Shown piece after piece: positions 21,670 through 33,400 of a DNA stretch of 64,000 bases (positions within the stretch are counted from its first letter, which is position 1; each line of letters begins with the position of its first letter). A program made the translations under genes and the position numbers. The notes under the pieces were generated by a model. It was not told where the DNA came from. It was given only the letters and a program-made list of their open reading frames with translations, and ran no database searches. Location of the stretch: NCBI RefSeq assembly GCF_010183535.1, contig NC_071331.1, positions 8,370,001 to 8,434,000 of the forward strand, in the 5' to 3' direction. This DNA comes from Caenorhabditis remanei (taxonomy: Eukaryota; Nematoda; Chromadorea; Rhabditida; Rhabditidae).

Positions 21670-24077
21670 TCTGAAAAGATGATAAAAGTAAAAGTTCGAG
21701 TAGACATTGGTATGATTTTGGGAGATTTAAATCCAATTTAAGATATGATTTCCAAATAAACACTGTTTCACAAATAAGTTATAATAGAACAAATGTAATA
21801 TCCTTCAATATATCTTAATAGAAACAGTCAATTTTATTTCATTTCATTTGGCACAATTAGCTTTTAAATCCAGTGGGAATACTACAGTAATTTTGTTCCA
21901 ATAAAGGTTGTTTTAATAAACTAATGTTTAAAAGTGGACGTGATGAAGATCTATATAATGGAACCAATCATAATATCCCCTTGGATTGGACTGAGGAATA
22001 AACAACAACCTCTACCACCATATAAGAAAAGGAGTTAGAACAGTAATGTAGGAAAACCCTCTTTGAAGGAGTGCTTTCAAAACGAGTACATGATGTCATT
22101 ATGTCACACGTTTTATATGCTACTATTATATAAACAGATGTCATTTCTGTTCCGAGTTCACTGCTCATTGAGAATCATCAGTGAACATTAAAATAACGAG
22201 CAGGAACCACAGATTTAGGTATACCGAAACAAGCTATGTAAACACAGTTTATAAGCAATTTTTGTAACAGAAGAACAAATTCTCATACTCTGGAACGGTT
22301 TGAAGGCACGCAGTTTGACATCAGAAATTTCCGTTCGTTTCTCATTTCTTCTCGGTTTCAACCATATGGTTTCAAAACGTACCAATTCACTGTTTCAGTT
22401 ATTTTTGGAGTCTCTGACTTAAGTTTATATAATTTTTTAACAATAAACGGCTCTGGAACGTTCTAAGAAGAAAATCCTTTAGAACCAAACTTTAACTGGG
22501 TTGAGCAAACGTTGAAAAAACTCATTCACATTTTCTAGTTTTAAAAAGTCAAGTGTAGAAATGTTCCCGGACCAAAGCAGATCTTCGAGTTAGAGTTTTA
22601 CTGTTTTAGAACTCACTAGTCAGTGAATTGCCTCATCGTTCAAAATAATTGTTTTCCATCTTTTTTAGTAGTCACAGCACCAAGATCTAGAACAAAAATA
22701 TTCCAAGTAAAAACATTTGCTAACTCTGTGAAACCGAGTCGATAGAGTGTTTAGCTCGTCTCTTCATGTGTTTTTTACAAGCTTGTTATGAATCTACCGA
22801 ATAAGTATTCAAAAAATATAAAATGCAACTTTGGAACGAAATAAAAAATCTGATATGTAGCTCATAAACATGGTACATGTGAACAAAAAGCAAAATGATC
22901 GAAATGCAGGAATTAAAAAAAATAGTAACGAACTTATGCCATCTCGAAAACAGCAAAAAAACTAAATAAAATCGAGTCAAAATGAATATCTAAGACGTTG
23001 TGAAACCCCGTCCTCATCACCATAGTAACAGCTAAATAGAGAGCAGGTGAGAGACCACGAACCGACGAGAGAGTATGTAAGGAGGAGAGACGCAGAGAGT
23101 GAACGGAGGGGGGGAAGAGTTCTCTCGTAAAGGGGGACTAAAGAAGGATAATAAAGGGGTGAGAGGGGGGATTTTGCGAAGAGAAGAGAAAATTGGGCGA
23201 CACGAATGACACCAAAAAATGAAAGAAGTCTTTCTGAGAGTCCGTGTCGAGGAGGAAAAAGATTGATTCCGTTTTTAAAATGTATGCATTTTGGAGAAAC
23301 GAACATGGACAAATCTCTCTTGGGAATCGGTTCTTTTTTGGATTTGGAATTGTTGGGGAACATTGAGAAATTGGTGGCCGAAGTTTTGAGTGGGGGACTA
23401 GAAAACTAAATTGGGAAAGTTTGACCGTTAATTGCAAATTTTCGGTTTCTCCAGCTTTTCTTTACAAATTGTGGTAATTTATGACAATTTTCGTCTAAAG
23501 TATATTTTTAAAATCATTCTAAACATTATGCGATGTACTATTTCCTCTTTTAGGGGTTTTCACCACTTTTTTTGAAGGATTTTTGCCCAAATTCTACTCA
23601 AATTTACTTATTTCTGAATTTTCCTTCTTTCCCACCTTCACTTTCATGTTTTTTAACCTTTTTCCAGCGATTTTCAGCAATCTTTTACCAATTTTGCACC
23701 TAGTAGTACGGTCAACATTTTCTGACTCAGCACAATGTCCGCAAACACCGTCACGTGAGAATGCACACACTTGGTCTACGACCGATTTATTTGCGCTTTT
23801 CCACTCGCTTTTTCGAGTGTTTTAATTGATTTTTCGCTATTTTTCCTTTTTAAAAATGATGGAAAACTCTTTAAAATGTTGAAATTATGTAGAAAATCTG
23901 GAAAAATCTTTTAAAATATCGATTTTTCGTCGGAAACTTGAAGTGCAAGTTTTTCTCTCATTTTTCTTCATTTTCGTTGCTTTTTTTTGCTTTCTTTGAT
24001 GTTTCGTATGTAAAAAACGCTCAAAATTCTGAATTTCTGCATTAGAAACCTTGAAAATCCTCTAAATTTCCAGAAAA
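21670..24077. other. intergenic; purine-rich block and likely upstream region of the Golgin gene
   Basis: No coding exon chain. At about 23030-23260 the plus strand is strongly purine-rich (GAGAGAG, GGGGGG), which on the minus strand makes long pyrimidine-rich frames that are not genes. Near 23725-23800 a more GC-balanced patch with CACGTG (E-box) precedes the Golgin gene by about 300 bp and is a reasonable promoter candidate. Confidence 0.4.
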
Positions 24078-26961
24078 ATGGCTCAACCGCCGGGGGCGAT
24101 GGTGTCTCAGCCACAAATGCGAAACGGCACCTCTTCCGACACAAAAAGTCCGTTCGAGACGCAAATAATAATTCTAAATCAGTGCAGAAAGGTGAGTAAA
24201 ACTATAAAAAAGCAAAAAATCAATAACTTGGTTAGTTGAATGGTCAGATCTTCATTCAAAGGGACTACACGCAGGGCCTCGACGTGCAGTTTGAGGTCGA
24301 ATATCCGTCGAGATTTACTGAAAAAGTGAGTGAGATTTCTATAGAATTCTATTAGCACGGCACGCTTTTTACAACCGCGCTCTACTGAAACTGAAGAAAA
24401 GTGTGTGGGAAATTGAGAGACTCAGTGAAAAAGAGACATTTTTCAAGGGCTTTTCGGTGGAGCGCAGTTGTTAGAACTGTGCCGAGCTAATTGCGGAAAA
24501 TCTGAAGAAAATAGTAAATATTTTGTGTTTAGGTGCCTCGCGACGTCTGGGAAAACACAATTGTCCGAATAAATCGGATATTCGCTGACGCCGAAGCGGT
24601 AGGTATAAGAAATGAGAAAATCGCTCAAAAATATCGAAATTTTGATATTTTATTCATGAAAATTGGTGATTTTCGTTCTAATTCTATCGAAAATCCTTTT
24701 TTCTGGTGTTCTGACCGAGAAATAGAGAAAATCGCATTTTTTCGCCATGTGAATCGATTTTTCTCCGTTTGGTGTGCTTAAACTCTTCAAAATGCCCAAA
24801 TTTTCTGTTTTATAGGATGTTTTGAAATTTGCTTAAATTGCTGCTGAGAAACGTCGTAAAAATTGTATTTTCAACTTTTCTCACCATCAGATTTTTTCAT
24901 ATGCACGGTCTACCACACAGCGAAAAAGAACTGCAAAAAAAGTGAAGACGATTTTTTCACGTTTTGATTCAATTCTTTCGGATTTTGCCCTGAAAATTCA
25001 GTATTTTCAGCTGTTTAGGCGCCGAAATGGATGAAAAAAGGTCCCATGCATCAGAATTGTAGAAAAATGAAATTCTATACCTTATGAGACAGAAACTCTG
25101 AATTTCAGGCCAAAATTGACTTTTTTCTTACAGAAAAACGGATTTTGAGAAAAATGAGATATTCTGCCGTTTCACCCGATTTTTCTTTTTCTAAAAATTG
25201 TTTCAGAGCATCCTCAAGTACATTATGTGCAATTTTTATTGGAAAAAGTTTTCTGACAAAAAAATTATGCTCATTTTTCCGAAAATCGGTTTTTCTATAT
25301 TAAAAAAGTCAATTTCTGACCGAATTTTTCGTTTTTTGGCTCATTAAATAGATAATTGTATTTTCTAGAATTCTGATGAATGGGACCGTTTTTCATCCAT
25401 TGCGACACCTAAAATACTGGATTTTCAGTGTAAAAAATTGAAGATTTGAATTAAAAATTGAAAAATCAGCTTCACTTTTCTTGCAGTTCTTTTTCGCTGT
25501 GTCGGAGACCATGCTGTACGAAAAAAAAACTGTTTTGTTGCTGAAAAAGCTGTCATTTTTTGTTATTTTTTCCTGAAAACTCATATTTTCAAGCGAAAAA
25601 AGTTTTTTTTGCAAAAACTTCGATTTCCTCTCCCATTTTCCTCATTCAACCATCCCCATTTCCAGATCACACCTCAAACAATCTTCGAAACGTTGCTGGG
25701 GTGTTTCACGTGTTACGCCTCGTATCTCGTGACCAAATCCACATATCGCCGGAAATTAGACGAATTGCAAGAGTTTTTGGACCGAGAGAATCGAGAAATC
25801 TATCATAACGTCGGTTTTCATATCCGCAATCCCATGGAGAGAGGATTGAGAGTGGTTAGTGTCGAGGGACTTGCAAAAACTGGGTTGCAAAAAATCAGTC
25901 CTGAAAAATCTGAACATTTTGGAAAAAAATGAATTTTTTCTGTACTGGAGCTCCTTTTTTCTTTTTTCCCGTTTCTGTAAAATTGGTTGAAAACAATAAA
26001 AAATTATGCACAAATGATCAAAATGTGTTGAAAAATTTGCATTTTGAGTGGTTTTTTAATTGAAAAATGTAAATTTTTCATTAAAATTGTCAATTTTCAC
26101 TATAGAACTTTTTCCGTTGGAGAAGGGAATAGAAGTGTCAATTCATTTTTTCGAGAAAACTCTCGGAAAATTGAAAATCAGCGATAAAAACAGAGTTTTA
26201 GATATACTATTGTCCAAAAGCTTGTCCGATAAGATTGAAACGAGATAATTAGGAAATTAGACTAATTAAGGTAATTAGTGAAATTTTTCTGAAAAGTGCC
26301 GTTAGCTGTGCGAAAAAACTTTTTTCGAAAAATTCGAAAAAAAAGTCAAGAAAAATGTCTGAAAAAATAGTTTTTCGGAGGCAAAAGTTATGAATTTGTA
26401 TGAAAACAATAAGTATTTTGAGGACAGACCCCCAGAAACCTGTTTTTGAGTACAAAATTGGAAAAAAATTCTGGAAAAATCAAAAATCACTATTTTTGTT
26501 ACTTAGTTTCGAAAAAATTTTCGAAAATTTTGGAAATCTCTACTGAAATGTTCAAAATATAAGTATAAAAAAGTGATTTTTGACTTTTTCTGAATTTTTT
26601 TCTAATTTTGTACTCAAAAACATGTTTCTGGGTCTGTCCTGAAAATACTTACAGTTTTCATGCAAATTTGAGATTTTTGACTCTGAAAACCTTTTTCAGA
26701 CAGTTTTTTTGCATTTTTTTCGAATTTTTCGGTTTTTTCGGTCAAAAATTTACCACCGAAAAACCGAAATGTTTTTCGCACAGCCCTGGTTAAGAGAGAA
26801 AATTGACGGGGGGCTTTACACATTTTTTCCTAAAAAAGTTCAAAAAAATGTATCAAAGTCAATTCTTTCAGCTCGAAATCGCGATGCTCATTCGACAAGG
26901 CGAGACACCACGCGATGAGGTGGAAATTCAAGAATCCAGTCGTCCGATTCGAACAATTTGA
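24078..26961 (+). CDS. Golgin A7 / Erf4 family protein
   Basis: Five exons join in phase: 24078-24191, 24248-24325, 24533-24598, 25666-25854 and 26872-26961, giving 178 aa. From about residue 39 it follows human GOLGA7 closely in layout: FIQRDY, an acidic/aromatic beta strand, a helix ending in FADAEA, a CFTCYASYLV hydrophobic helix with the two cysteines used for palmitoylation in the family, then NPMERGLRVLEI. Known role: these proteins partner DHHC9-type palmitoyltransferases at the Golgi/ER and support lipidation of small GTPases such as Ras. The protein has a 38-residue N-terminal extension and a short acidic C-tail. A TTTCCAG acceptor lies four bases before the ATG. Introns 2, 3 and 4 each contain a foldback element. 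Confidence 0.93.
24354..24488. repeat. short foldback MITE in Golgin intron 2
   Basis: Ends AGCACGGCACGC.. and ..GTGCCGAGCT; about 36-bp imperfect inverted arms containing CCGCGCTCTACTGAAA facing TTTTCGGTGGAGCGC. Related arms appear at 27775-27815 and near 33680-33770. Confidence 0.75.
24900..25515. repeat. foldback element in Golgin intron 3
   Basis: ACACAGCGAAAAAGAACTGC on the left faces GCAGTTCTTTTTCGCTGTGT on the right, and GCACGGTCTACC faces GGAGACCATGC. The interior is AT-rich with weaker inverted similarity. No open frame. Confidence 0.75.
26288..26786. repeat. foldback element in Golgin intron 4
   Basis: GCTGTGCGAAAAA at the left faces TTTTTCGCACAGC at the right. Inner arms include GACAGACCCCCAGAAACC facing GTTTCTGGGTCTGTC. 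Arms are about 220 bp with a short AT-rich centre. Confidence 0.8.
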
Positions 26962-27428
26962 AGCCCCCGCCATCAGCCAACGACACACATGTTAGGGAAA
27001 TTTAATTTCTTCTTGTCTCTCTTTTTTCCTATTTTGTCACTTCTTTTGATCCCAACCATGATATGAGATATCCCTTGAATCAAATCCAGGTGCGATATAT
27101 ATTATTTTTTATTTTCAACTTTTGAATTCTCTATTTCTCTCACATTTCCCTTCTATTTTTATCCATTCTTCTGAACCGAGCTTTATAATCAAAAATTCAC
27201 CCCCCACTAAGTCATGTATCATATTCCTCCCTCTTCTTTGTGCCCTTTTTGAAAGGTTCACACAAAATTTTTTAGAAATAAAAATAGTAAATAGAGGAAT
27301 CAATCTCAGGGTCCTCTGGCGGCTCCAGGGAGCCCTCGGAGCCAAGAGAGAGAACAAGAGCAGTTGGTGATGTGTAACACACACAAATCGACTCAAAAAT
27401 CATTTTAACCCCGCAAAAAAATCAAAAC
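26962..27428. other. intergenic between Golgin and anoctamin genes
   Basis: About 470 bp between two same-strand genes. It holds the 3' end of the Golgin gene and the 5' region of the anoctamin. No further feature was identified. Confidence 0.5.
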
Positions 27429-30400
27429 ATGCTTCACCGCCAGAGATCCATTTCATTCTCTGCCGGGAGCTCGCCTATATTCGATGTCTGTTTCGATGAT
27501 GACACGAATCATGACTTCTTGGCACCGTGCCAACAATTCTGGAATGGACAATCAAACGACGAGAGAGTGGAGACGCAGGAAGAGGAGGAGGGAGGTGAGT
27601 TTTCGGAGTGTCGGGTTTCAGGTGGGGGGGAACAACTCAAATATCTAATTAAAAATTAAAAATGAGAAAATTATATTTTTTCTGTCGTGTAGTCCTTTTG
27701 GGCAAGTGAAAAATCTTATTTTCGTGGCTAAAAATGCTAATTTTGCTCTAAAAACGTCACGATATGTAGACAGTTTTTTGAAAAAGCACGCTTCTTACAG
27801 CCGCGCTCTACCGAAACCAAAAAAAGTTGTGTGCGAAATTGAGAGACATCTACAGAAATTGCTGCTCACGTAATTGATGGGCGAACTGCGCTATCATTGG
27901 GCAGTTTGCGGGACGTTTGGGCAGCCCTGCGGAGTGGCAGCGGCAACCCGCTCATTTGAGGCGCAGTTCGCCCGATCCCCGCGCATTGCCTGCCCAGTAG
28001 CTGCCCATTCCTAGCGCCGCCTGCCCCAACTCATGCCAGATCTCGCGTCACAGCTGCCCACCTTCGCGCATTACCTGCCCAGTAGCTGCCCATCACCTGC
28101 CCATGCGCAGTTTGCCCAAAACCGTATATATATTTTATCCTGTGTTTTTGAAATTTAGAGCGACTTTCATAAATCCATCATCATATCCTAGAGTTTTGTT
28201 TGTTACTTAAAAATCGAAGTTTTGAAACCGAAAATATTGGAAAGCACAGCGTAAAGTCGCGAAAACTCGCTCCATCGCACAGCGGTTTACGTGGCGCAAA
28301 ATTTAAATTTGACGCAGTGCCTAAGATTTTTATTTGAGGCACAGTCAATGCAAACCGCGACGAAAGTTATACATATGTAGTGATTTTAAGAAAAGTGAAA
28401 AATAAGGGAATGCACTGTTCATGGACAGATATCTAGTTACAATACTGCGGACTTCTGCGCGCCAAATTAAAAAAAAACTGAAAAATTTTCAATTTGTGAA
28501 GGAAAAACTGAAAAATTGTGTTTTTTCACTAAATATCTGCGAAATCTTACCGTAGCCCTTGGAGTGATAATTGCAATTCAACAGTATCGCGGCTTCGATT
28601 AAGTCACTGAACTTATATAACTTATTGCTTGAAAATGGAAGTTGTGAAACATACTTTTTCTGTGATTTTTTCTTTTTTGGTGCAAGTAAGAAAGTGTGAA
28701 GGACTTTAGTTCGATCTCAACGTCATACAAATGTGAGACACTATTCCATTTGGCAATCCGGTGAATGAATTGATCCCAGTGTTGGTGTTGTTACTCTAAA
28801 ATGGAGGTTTTGAAACGGGAAGTTATATATTTTTGTTTGATTCTCGAAACTTCTAGTAGAATTTTTTACAAATTTCGAGCTCAACACTAACGGTACATCA
28901 TTGAAATGTAATGCTTGAAACAGAAGCTTTCGTCATTTTTATCTGATTTTTTTGGTGTTTTAGAAATATTTTGATAAGTGCGTTAACTGTACAATAATTT
29001 ATAGTACGGATAGTTCTTGAAAAATAGATTCTGTGAAACTGAAAGTATTCAGTACTCCTACCCATATCACCAAAGATTAGTTTTTTTGGGATTCCGTCCA
29101 CGTCCAGGATGTTTTAGGTTTTCCTCATATTTGTGTACTGAATATCAGATTTTAGAGCAATAATTCAGATATCTCAAAAACGACTTTATAACTCCAGAAT
29201 GCTGATTTAGACCTGAAAATGTAAATTTCGAAACAGGAGACTTTCTTTTTCAAGAAAGATTAAAATGTTGGATGAAAATGTGTATTTTTAACTTTTCTCA
29301 GATTTATCCTGTTTTGTAGAAGTGGGATAATGGGTGGAGTTTTAGCTCAGTCAGTGATAGAATCCCGTTCATTTCTCGAATTCTGGCGTATACATATTCA
29401 AAACATGGAAATTTAGAAACTGAAATTCTAGAAGAACAAGAAGATTCTGTGAATTTTGAATTTTTGGAAGATTTTATTTTTCTTCATTCCTTTCATATCG
29501 ATAGAAAGATATATAGAACAGTTTTGAAACAGATTTTTTCCGATTTTTGTGTTCTCTAGAAGCAGTTGAAAACAGTTTTGATTGCTATAATTTTTGGCAC
29601 GGTCATCAATAAGCCCCACCCACTTCTCTCATCTTGTCTTTGGTCACGATGTTTAATAGTTCTGTGCACAATTGGGGTTGAAAGTGTTCTATACATGGTT
29701 ATGACTGAATATGAACGTTTCGAAACAGAAAATCTCAATTTGAATATGAATTTTAGTGGATTTTCTGTAAAAGTGACTTGCAATAGGCGGAGTTTAAATT
29801 GCAATACTGCGTTTTTTGCGTTATTTTGAAACGTGATTTATTGTAATTTGCTCTCGACGAGATTTTTCCCCTTTGGCATTATTTTTTCTCCCTATTTGCG
29901 ATAAACGGACTCCCGAATCCATGCTTTCCTGCAAAAATGGAAGCTTTGAAACAGACGTTAGACGCTTTCCAGGAAAACACATTTTCCACAGAAAATATTT
30001 CCCAAGAAAATGGCTCGGAAAACAGTTTTCCGAGAAAACCGTTTTCGGTATTCACGAGTGATTTTCCACCGAGAAAATATTTTCCGCGTTAAACAGGGAG
30101 AGAAAATGAATTTAGAGGCTTTCTTCAATGAGATTCTCCCTAGTAAAACTGTAAAACGAATGGTTTCAAGTGTGATAACTAGCAAAACGACAGTTTCGAA
30201 TGAGAAATTCGACCGTAATATTTGCAAATTAAACAATTTAAAAGAAAATCTCATTTGCAAGTTGCAACTAGTTTTACTATACACATAATATGCGTTATGT
30301 ATTACCCTTAACAATATATTAATGAGTTGATTAGTATTCTTTCAAATTCCCATGAGAAAAACATTATTGTTTTGAAATTATCACAGATAACCATGTTTGC

Positions 30401-33400
30401 ATACCATAGCTTGATCAACTCATGAACAACTCTACCATCATATGAGGATTACGGTTTGAAAGAGGCTTTTTCATTTCCACAAAGTTCCTAACTCTGAAAA
30501 TTGTTTTACTTTCAAAACTTCCAGGACCTTTTCTCTCTGAAATATTATATCATAAAAATTTATCTAATACATTCAAATTTAAAGATATTATATTATCTGA
30601 TCGAAATTTCATGGCTGATCAGCCTGTCAAAGCTCGGAAAATGTCTATTTTCCGACGTCTTAGGTGGGTAAATCTTTTTCCGGCGGAAAACGGTTTTCCA
30701 TTTTCTCAAAAAGTTTCATGGATACGGATTTTCTCAGAAAACGATTTTCCGAGTTCATTTTCCACACGGAAAACGTTCATGGATACGGCCACAGAATTTT
30801 TAATCGTAATCTGGGCTTCGAGTGACACTTCTGTCACTTCGGTCCAGAGAAAGTCCACCGTCCAAATTCTCTCTGCTGAGTAAATGATTATTATCTTCCG
30901 TTTTTGCATCGCTGATGTAAATATACCTGAGTTTCGGTTTCATTGAGAACTGATGAAAAATTGAGTTTTCATCTGTGTTCACTATTTAATTGTCCACCGT
31001 ATGCCTAATTTTGAATGAGAGAATCCATGTTTTCCGCGTTCCGTATACTTGAAATTATCTCCCGTGCACATCCCCATCGACCCTGTCAGATTTTACATTT
31101 TTTGAAAATGATGCACAATCAAATTGACTGTTACATGCATGTCTTTAATAAATGTGTTGAATCAGAAATTAATCTGGTTAAGCTGGTCGAGGAAGACTGA
31201 ATGAAAGTAGTGTTTAGAACATGATGAGGTGGGGTTCTTGAAAACGTAGTCGAGTTTTGGTGCGTCTTATTAATTTTTGAATTTTTCGAAAAACGAGGGG
31301 AGTTTTCGGGGTGTCGGGTTTTAGGGGAAGAACTCAAATATCTAATTAAAAATTAAAAATGAGAAAATTATATATTTTCTGTCGTGTAGTCCTTTTGGAC
31401 AAGATGGAAATCTAATTTTTGAGGCGGGAAATACTCATTTCGCTCTAAAAACATCACGATGTATAGACGGTTTTTCAAAAAGTGATCCGAAAAAAAATTA
31501 CCGAATTTCAGTTGTTGCTTTGAAATGAATGTTCTGAAACGGAAGTTTTCAAAATGTTTGCTGTTTTCTTTGGTTCAACTTCATGATTCGACTTCCACTT
31601 CGTGTACTCCTTTTGGACAATTTTATCCTGTGTTTTTGAAATTTGGGAAAAATTAGAGCGACTTTTAAAAATTTTATTCACGAATTCAATTGGATAGATT
31701 TTTTCTATTGCAGCGTTTTGTGTGTTTCTTGAAAATGGATGTTTTGAAACCGAAATTTTTGAAAGTTTTTGTGCTTTTAAAGGAAGACTGAAATCATTAT
31801 TTTATTCCAGATTCTGATTATTCAGACAGATCTAAGAAACTTTCATCGTTGGAGAATTTGCTAAAAACCGCTATAAAAACCCTAAATTCCCGTTCTCCTG
31901 ACTGAGTAAAAATTTGACTTGACATTTAAAGGAAAATGTGAAAAATTGTGTTCTTACACCAAATATAAGCGATATTTTACCGTAGCCTACGTGGACAACA
32001 GGAATACAGTTTTTTGGAGAGTGATTCTTGCAATTCGGTCGCACTGAACTTATATAACTTATTGCTTGAAAATGGAAGTTGTGAAACATACTTTTCTGTG
32101 ATTTTTGCTTTTTCGGTAGAAATTGGAAAGTGTGCAGGGCTTTAGTTCGATTTCAAGGTCATACAAATGTGAGACACTATTCTGGTTGAGAATCCGCACA
32201 GGGTCATATTTTGTCCATATGAATTCAAATTATTTTCCCGCGAAACTGAAAGTTCAGTGAAGCGCGTTTGCACACCACTTGGCATGCTGCCAAGTGAGTC
32301 GCCGATCAGCATAATGCGGGACTTATAACGTGGACGAAATCGACTAACGATAGGGAATTGAATTTTTCGAATGAAGCTCACTTTTCTTCCATTTTTCTCC
32401 CTATTTTCGATAAAACTTTGCACAAAAAATGTCGAATTCATCAAAAAAGAGAAAAAATACAAAATCCGGTATTCAGACTATTTAGTATTGGCTGTTACTT
32501 TAAAATGGAGGTTTTGAAACAGGAAGTTATATATTTTTGTTTGATTCTCGAAACTTTTAGAAAAAATTTTCCTATACGCTGAGCTCAAAACTAACGGCAC
32601 ATCATTGAAATTGAATGTTTGAAACAGAAGCTTTCGTCATTTTCATCTGATTTTCGTGGTGTTTCAAAAATAAGTTTTGATAAATGTTGGGTAGCAAAGC
32701 AATCCTATTCAATGTATCTGAGATTATCATACAACCGATACTTCTTGAGAAATAGATTTTATGAAACTGATAGCAAATGTTTTCTGTACTCTTACAATCA
32801 GCAACACATTTTTTTGTTTTATAAGGGCTCGACTCATTCTCTGCATGTTTTATTTAGGTTAACATATTTGTGTACTGAATATCGGATTTTAAAGCAATAA
32901 TTCAGATAACTTTAAAAAAACGACGTTCCAACTCCAGAATGCTGACTTAGGCCTGAAAATGTAAATTTCGAAACGGGAAACTCTTATTTTTGGAGAAATG
33001 ACAAGTTTTGGTCAAAGAACTCGGAAAATTGTATTTTTCAACTTTTCTCAATTTTTCCTGTTTTGTAGAAGTGGGATAATGGGCGGAGTTTTGGGTCAGT
33101 GATCTGGTTTTGTGAAGACTATTTGACAGAATAATAATTGTTTACCAAGATACAATTAGGGACGCCTCAAGAATTACAGTCAAAATGGTTATGACCGGAA
33201 GTGCAAGTTTTGAAACAGAAGATTTCAATATAATTTCGGATTTTTGTGGATTTTCTGTATAGAAGATTAGCAAAAAGGGTGGGGAGGCTAGATTGCAATT
33301 CTGTGTTTTTTTTTGGAAACGGGGTGTACAGTCGTAAAGTCTTTTTAGACTAGATAAGATCATCCTAGTGCAGAACAAGTTTCGAATTATAAGTTCATGT

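Noticed and set aside
22977..23437. Overlapping 128-aa and 99-aa minus-strand frames
   Set aside because: Produced by a purine-rich stretch on the plus strand; leucine/serine/phenylalanine-rich translations with no domain.
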